From: Paragonimus westermani | Lineage: Eukaryota; Platyhelminthes; Trematoda; Plagiorchiida; Troglotrematidae | DNA length: 64,000 nucleotides | Direction: 5' to 3' | Assembly (NCBI GenBank): GCA_008508345.1 | Contig: QNGE01000936.1 | Coordinates: forward strand, 107,024 to 171,023 | Position numbers and translations under genes: made by a program | Shown here: positions 60,163 to 64,000 of the stretch, piece after piece | Position numbering within the stretch: position 1 is the first letter of the stretch | Layout: every line of letters starts with the position of its first letter | The notes under the pieces: model-generated | Told to the model about the DNA's origin: nothing | Databases searched by the model: none | Seen by the model: the letters and a program-made list of their open reading frames with translations, nothing else

Positions 60163-63104
60163 CCGTTTCCTACAAACAGACAACTGCGGACACACAGTGC
60201 TACAGACATTCCTTTAGGTTTGGTCCCCGCCTTCGAATGTTCAAATATTTTACACACGTGGGCATACGGCTTTTGGCTTGTCAATATTAAGCCCATTGCA
60301 TGTGTGACCTTTGTCAAGAGTCCATTATCTTGCGTTGGTTTTGATAGCACTTCTAGTATCTGTTTATTCTTTACATTGATACGTCCGATGCTGAAGCAGA
60401 TTTCGTATTATGGAGATGTTCAGTAATCCAATTGGTTACGTTAACCCTTGGCCATCGTTAGAGTGATTAAGGGTTTGCGATCCATGATAAACTAAGCGGT
60501 TGTCACTATCAGATGGGTGTTCTATTTTCCTAATGTCCAAGCAACAATCGTGCATTCCTTTCCCCTGATCACATTGTTTCTCTACACTCCTATGAATGCC
60601 CGAGTTGCCTGATCAGCGTTCTACGACGGGTGACAATCAGCACTGGAAAATAAGCAGGTGAATTCATTGATAGACTACTTGATGGTTTGTACCGAACACT
60701 CTCACATGAACTTGACAATAACTTTCTTCTTTTGGCCTCGTTCTCTGGCCTCCTCGTGGTGCAGTTTCGCAGCATCGCAAATGAGTAGCTTGCTGTTGTC
60801 GGATTCCGCGTTTGTATCAGTTTCCTACTGTTCTCTCCACACTCTTGATCGCTGGCATGTTGTCTGTGCTCCACTACCGTGATCTCATCGCTTGTAGGGT
60901 TGTCCATCCCACTGCGACTATATTCCATGTGTCATGCTTGGTTGTCATTACGTCTGCTATGCTTATAATCGACGCTTCGGTCCCACTGCGATCTTTTGTT
61001 TGTTTTTTTCGATCAGTATCTTTACTCATCGAACATCCCATGACTGCTCGTTGATATCTAGAATCGAGAAAGAACTTTTATCAGGACAGTTGAGCACAAA
61101 ATTTCTGAGCCCGTTACAAACAAACCAACCATTATGCTGGGTTGGTGTTTTCAGTGTTCTTGACCTATTCCATCCCGGGCTGATTTCCCAACTTTTCACT
61201 ACATTTGCTGGTTGCTCGATTTCATGTAGATCGTCACTTTCCAACTCCCGTCCGTGTTGACAAACGTTGTACGATTCTTACAAGCTGGTGAACGTCATTT
61301 CTTCCACACGCCTCCGCTATTCACAATTACTTCTGCAACCCAATTTGAAACTCCTGGATCGTTTGCCTTCTCTCTCTCTCTGTCTCTCTCACCAGTGCCT
61401 CCTTTGTCCTTGCATCTGTTTCAGGTAGACCTAACGTTTTGTGTGGTACAAGGTGCTGATAGTGGGTCGAGTGGTTCCGAGTGTCTTGAAACCGCGCACC
61501 ATAAAACTGTCCATCGCTCACCGATGGTCGTGTTCTTTGGTGAACTTTTGAATTGATGCTATGTACGTGTCTCGGTGTATGACCATTGCTTTCGTCAATT
61601 TGTACAGGACATATACAGTTTACGTCCGTCCGATGAGCCATGTTTTAGATGTTGTGAGCTGAGGTGTACAGCTCCTCAACCCACCGTACCTTGTATTTAC
61701 TTCGAATTCTGACAGCCAGTTTTCTACGTCGCTGTTTGTGAATGCGATTGATCGTGGGGCTTTATTCCTCAGTACCCAGATTTTGGCATCAATGCACCGA
61801 AAAGTTGCCTATTATGGTGTTGCCATTATGGTGTTACTTGAACCCACATCCACCGATCATGCACTCGAGTCTGTGAACCAGAACGCAGCGGGGTTTCCTT
61901 TTAACCGTCTATCCACTTCTTTTTCATTCTCCCTGTCTGGCTAGTTTTTTTTGCCTATCTTCACTTGACATTTCTGTCCTATTCATTATATTCCCTTCTG
62001 TGATGGCTCATTCAATGTTTCATGTTGCCTCCATAGTTGACTGATCAGGGATTTTGATGATTCTCCACAATTATTTTCAAATGTTCCACTGCATATCAGG
62101 TTATTCGCTTAGCAAGATCGTTTGACGTGCTCTAGCATGCACTACTGTTCCGGAGTCAACGTACTCACTAAACACGAATGTATCGGAAATGACGGTGATT
62201 GGTGGACTGCCAGTAACCGTATTGATTTGTCGTTCACCTGGTTAGCAGTGATCATTACAGCAGATCCGACAATCAGCCTGGCTTCTACTTAGAAGAAATA
62301 CGACACGTGTGACTACACAAAATCATAATTCACTAGATGGTCATTTAAACATCGTACTTCCTAGAGGATCTTTCGGAATGCTCCTAATGTTTTTTTCTGA
62401 GCTGTTCGATAATTTCACCATCGTCACGGGGAACAATACATCAGCAGCTGACACTGACACATAATTGTCAAATAACCTTAAAAGTGTTCCATGGTTAAGG
62501 GTAATGAAGGATGCAAAGTGGAACTTGAAACCAAATTCACCCAGGTTGTATTAAAATGCTCATACTCTGCTAACAAGCTATAGTGTTGTCATTACGAGTA
62601 TGACCACATCTACAAAATAACTTGTTTATGGCTTTTACTATTCCCATTTTACAGTGTTCGTAATTCGCATCTGGTCAGTTGCTACATCCATTTAGCTGAT
62701 CTATGTGGAATGTGCTTCGATCCTTCAGACTGCGGAGCAGTGCTTCAAAATTGAAGTGCTCCAACCTCTACGTTCTGTGATGCAGGCAGTCTGATTGAGA
62801 CTATCCTCGTTCCATCTCATCGGATAATAGTGTCTCATCTGTGTGCACTATTGCTGATTAGAGCACGCGTTATTTTTTGTTAACTTGATTCATCTGTGGC
62901 TTCGAAACCACTTCCGATTGTCGTTGAATATAATGCTTATGTACGAGCCTTTTGCTGTACACCTGATCAACATGTGCAGGATAGGTAGCACGGATCTGAC
63001 GGACACGCTTTATGTAGTCCGGGATTACCTTCAAGTTGGATATCAATCGAGTTTGATCGCAGCTTTCGCACCGAGGTAGACTGTCCATGCAGCCTGTTTC
63101 GAAC
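60163..63104. other. unassigned stretch downstream of the Gypsy element
   Basis: No gene is recognised with confidence. Minus-strand frames at 60928-60590 and 61641-61327 (112 and 104 codons, rich in Arg, Thr and Glu) look like they could be decayed retroelement sequence, but I cannot tie them to a motif. A CT-rich microsatellite lies at 61369-61390. A pyrimidine-rich acceptor-like site at about 61424 has no convincing exon after it. Confidence 0.4.
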
Positions 63105-63240
63105 TGAAGCTCTAGACTAAATTCTTACCCTTGTTAGGGCTCGTCAGTAGTGCATATCCTTGCCACGGCCGGGAGTAGGACTCCGGCCATGCTTTCCCGA
63201 GATAACCGTGTTTATCGCTGCGCCATTGACCTCACATTAG
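63105..63240 (-). mobile_element. tRNA-derived SINE-like repeat with hammerhead module, copy S4
   Basis: Minus-strand copy immediately next to S5. Read on the minus strand, the head has CAATGGCGCAGCGATAAACA (A box) and a B-box region with a GGCCGGAG.../CTCCCGGCC T-arm-like stem (about 63160-63185). It is followed by the ribozyme-like module at 63109-63153. Its head meets the head of S5, making a head-to-head pair. Confidence 0.7.
63109..63153 (-). ncRNA. hammerhead-ribozyme-like module (S4)
   Basis: On the minus strand: stem I strand GCACTA (63148-63153), CTGACGA (63141-63147; CTGAYGA is the known core), stem II GCCC/GGGT with loop TAACAA, then AAGAA where GAAAC is expected. A GTC triplet follows directly before TAGAGC (63109-63114), the returning stem I strand with one mismatch. 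It is decayed at the GAAA core only. Confidence 0.6.
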
Positions 63241-63480
63241 GCACGAGTGAATCAATGGTCGGTGGCGCAGTAATCAACAGGGTTGCCTCATGAAAGCGAG
63301 GCCGGATCTCGAATCCCGGCCGAGACAAGTATATACACTACTGACGAGCTCCAACAAGAGCGGAACTCGATTCTAGTGGTTCTTTTACGAAGAGGTCGGC
63401 TGGAACGTCTATGGGAATGAGACGGCTGTGATCATTTGAAAGCGATGTTCAGTTTAATTCAAAACCATAATCCTCTACCA
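63241..63480 (+). mobile_element. tRNA-derived SINE-like repeat with hammerhead module, copy S5 (best copy)
   Basis: The head is clearly tRNA-derived: A-box-like GGTGGCGCAG at 63261-63270, a perfect anticodon-arm-like stem GCCTC/GAGGC (63285-63289 with 63298-63302) around an 8-base loop, and a T-arm-like CCGG...CCGG with B-box TCTCGAATCCC (63307-63317). After a short linker comes the hammerhead-like module (63336-63378), then a body shared with S3. Schistosome Smalpha repeats are known to combine a pol III promoter with a hammerhead ribozyme, and this matches that layout. It has no protein-coding capacity, so mobility would depend on a partner LINE; the RTE or CR1 elements here are candidates only by inference. 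Confidence 0.75.
63336..63378 (+). ncRNA. hammerhead-ribozyme-like module (S5)
   Basis: Stem I: CACTA (63336-63340) pairs perfectly with TAGTG (63374-63378). Core: CTGACGA (63341-63347). Stem II: GCTC (63348-63351) with GAGC (63358-63361), loop CAACAA. Second core box: GGAA (63362-63365) instead of GAAA, one substitution. The stem III region is short (63366-63372), and the cleavage triplet ends at C73 as TTC rather than GTC. All helices are present, but one core base and the triplet deviate, so activity is doubtful for this copy. The layout is a type I hammerhead with a very short stem III. Confidence 0.65.
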
Positions 63481-63889
63481 CTCACGGCAGCCCGAACTGT
63501 AGTACCTATGGGTATAACTCAAGGCTACAACGTGTTTACGTTGGAGGTATTCGTGAATTTCACACACCTCGAGAGATGTGCCGTCATCTGTGGACTGTGG
63601 TGAGATCACAAATCGTGCAAGCGAGACCCAGCTGGTTCTTTCACACTACTCCACCTATGGGATCAGCATGACGTGTCTGCTCCTGTGAGGTCAACTCTAT
63701 GAATCAACATCACCGGCAATCCTCCTATACAGCTACGAAACCTTAGCAGCCCTCGCGGAAAGCGTCTTGTGCTGGCGGTGTGTCCAGGACATCACCTGAG
63801 TATGTTTGAAGCACCACATTAATGATGACACAGTTGGTCACGCTTATTCTCTGGTAAATCCTACCCGTGCGTATCGTAATCCTCATCAC
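63481..63889. other. unassigned, possibly decayed RTE tail on the minus strand
   Basis: It sits between S5 and an RTE-like scrap at the edge of the window. Weak minus-strand words in the expected position suggest decayed RTE coding, but nothing I would defend. Confidence 0.3.
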
Positions 63890-64000
63890 GACTGAACGAC
63901 CGAATCCTTCCTTTCTTCATCGTTAGCTACCGTTTGATACCACTCGGTGAATGCGGTCGAACACAGACGTCCATTGTCAAATTGTTGAAGGTCATTTGCA
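63890..64000 (-). mobile_element. RTE-like LINE scrap at the window edge
   Basis: The minus-strand frame reads DLQQFDNGRLCSTAFTEW, which lines up with the RTE block LQVFDHRCLRSIACIGW seen at 24120-24060. The element would continue past the window end. Heavily mutated. Confidence 0.4.

Noticed and set aside
61424..61455. Pyrimidine-rich acceptor followed by a short open segment, a possible last zinc-finger exon
   Set aside because: The phase would fit the 55057 donor, but it adds only about ten residues and nothing else supports it.
1..64000. CRISPR arrays, bacterial operons, phage or integron structures
   Set aside because: No spaced direct repeats or prokaryotic gene organisation are present; splice sites and retroelements show a eukaryotic genome.

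Overview
The window is eukaryotic and looks like a flatworm genome, most likely a digenean trematode. It has long repeat-filled introns with GT/AG splice sites. It carries RTE-like, CR1-like, Ty3/Gypsy-like and Penelope-like retroelement relics of the kind common in flukes. It also has short repeats joining a tRNA-derived pol III head to a hammerhead-ribozyme-like module, the architecture known from the schistosome Smalpha repeats. GC content looks moderate by eye, higher than Schistosoma. I cannot name the species.

Only one host protein-coding gene is well supported: a large plus-strand C2H2 zinc-finger factor. Exon A (about 15821-17086) holds an acidic serine stretch and fingers 1-6. Exon B (29581-32652) holds fingers 7-8, an AT-hook, an RG-rich stretch, an acidic patch and two CtBP-type motifs. 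A small exon C (51090-51190) and a tentative exon D (from 54985) continue it. The junctions A/B, B/C and C/D all agree in phase (1, 1, 0). Predicted introns are about 12.5, 18.4 and 3.8 kb. The 5' end and the true 3' end were not found.

Region by region: 1-15.8 kb is a graveyard of at least four CR1-like LINE relics on both strands. 17-29.6 kb is the first intron; it contains an RTE-like LINE inside an exact 643-bp inverted duplication, followed by a single N and a 331-bp direct duplication, which is very probably at least partly an assembly artefact. 32.7-51 kb is the second intron; it contains two near-identical RTE 3' tails, a minus-strand RTE tail, tRNA-like sequences, three tRNA/hammerhead repeats and an 857-bp N gap. 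51.2-55 kb holds exons C and D, an RT fragment, a pair of inverted repeats and a Penelope-type GIY-YIG endonuclease fragment. 56.0-60.1 kb is a nearly complete but disabled Gypsy-like element. 60.2-64 kb is mostly unassigned sequence, with a head-to-head pair of tRNA/hammerhead repeats at 63.1-63.5 kb and an RTE scrap at the edge.

The most notable finding is the hammerhead-bearing SINE-like family. There are five copies in the window, none with a fully intact core, but together they define a clear consensus fold.
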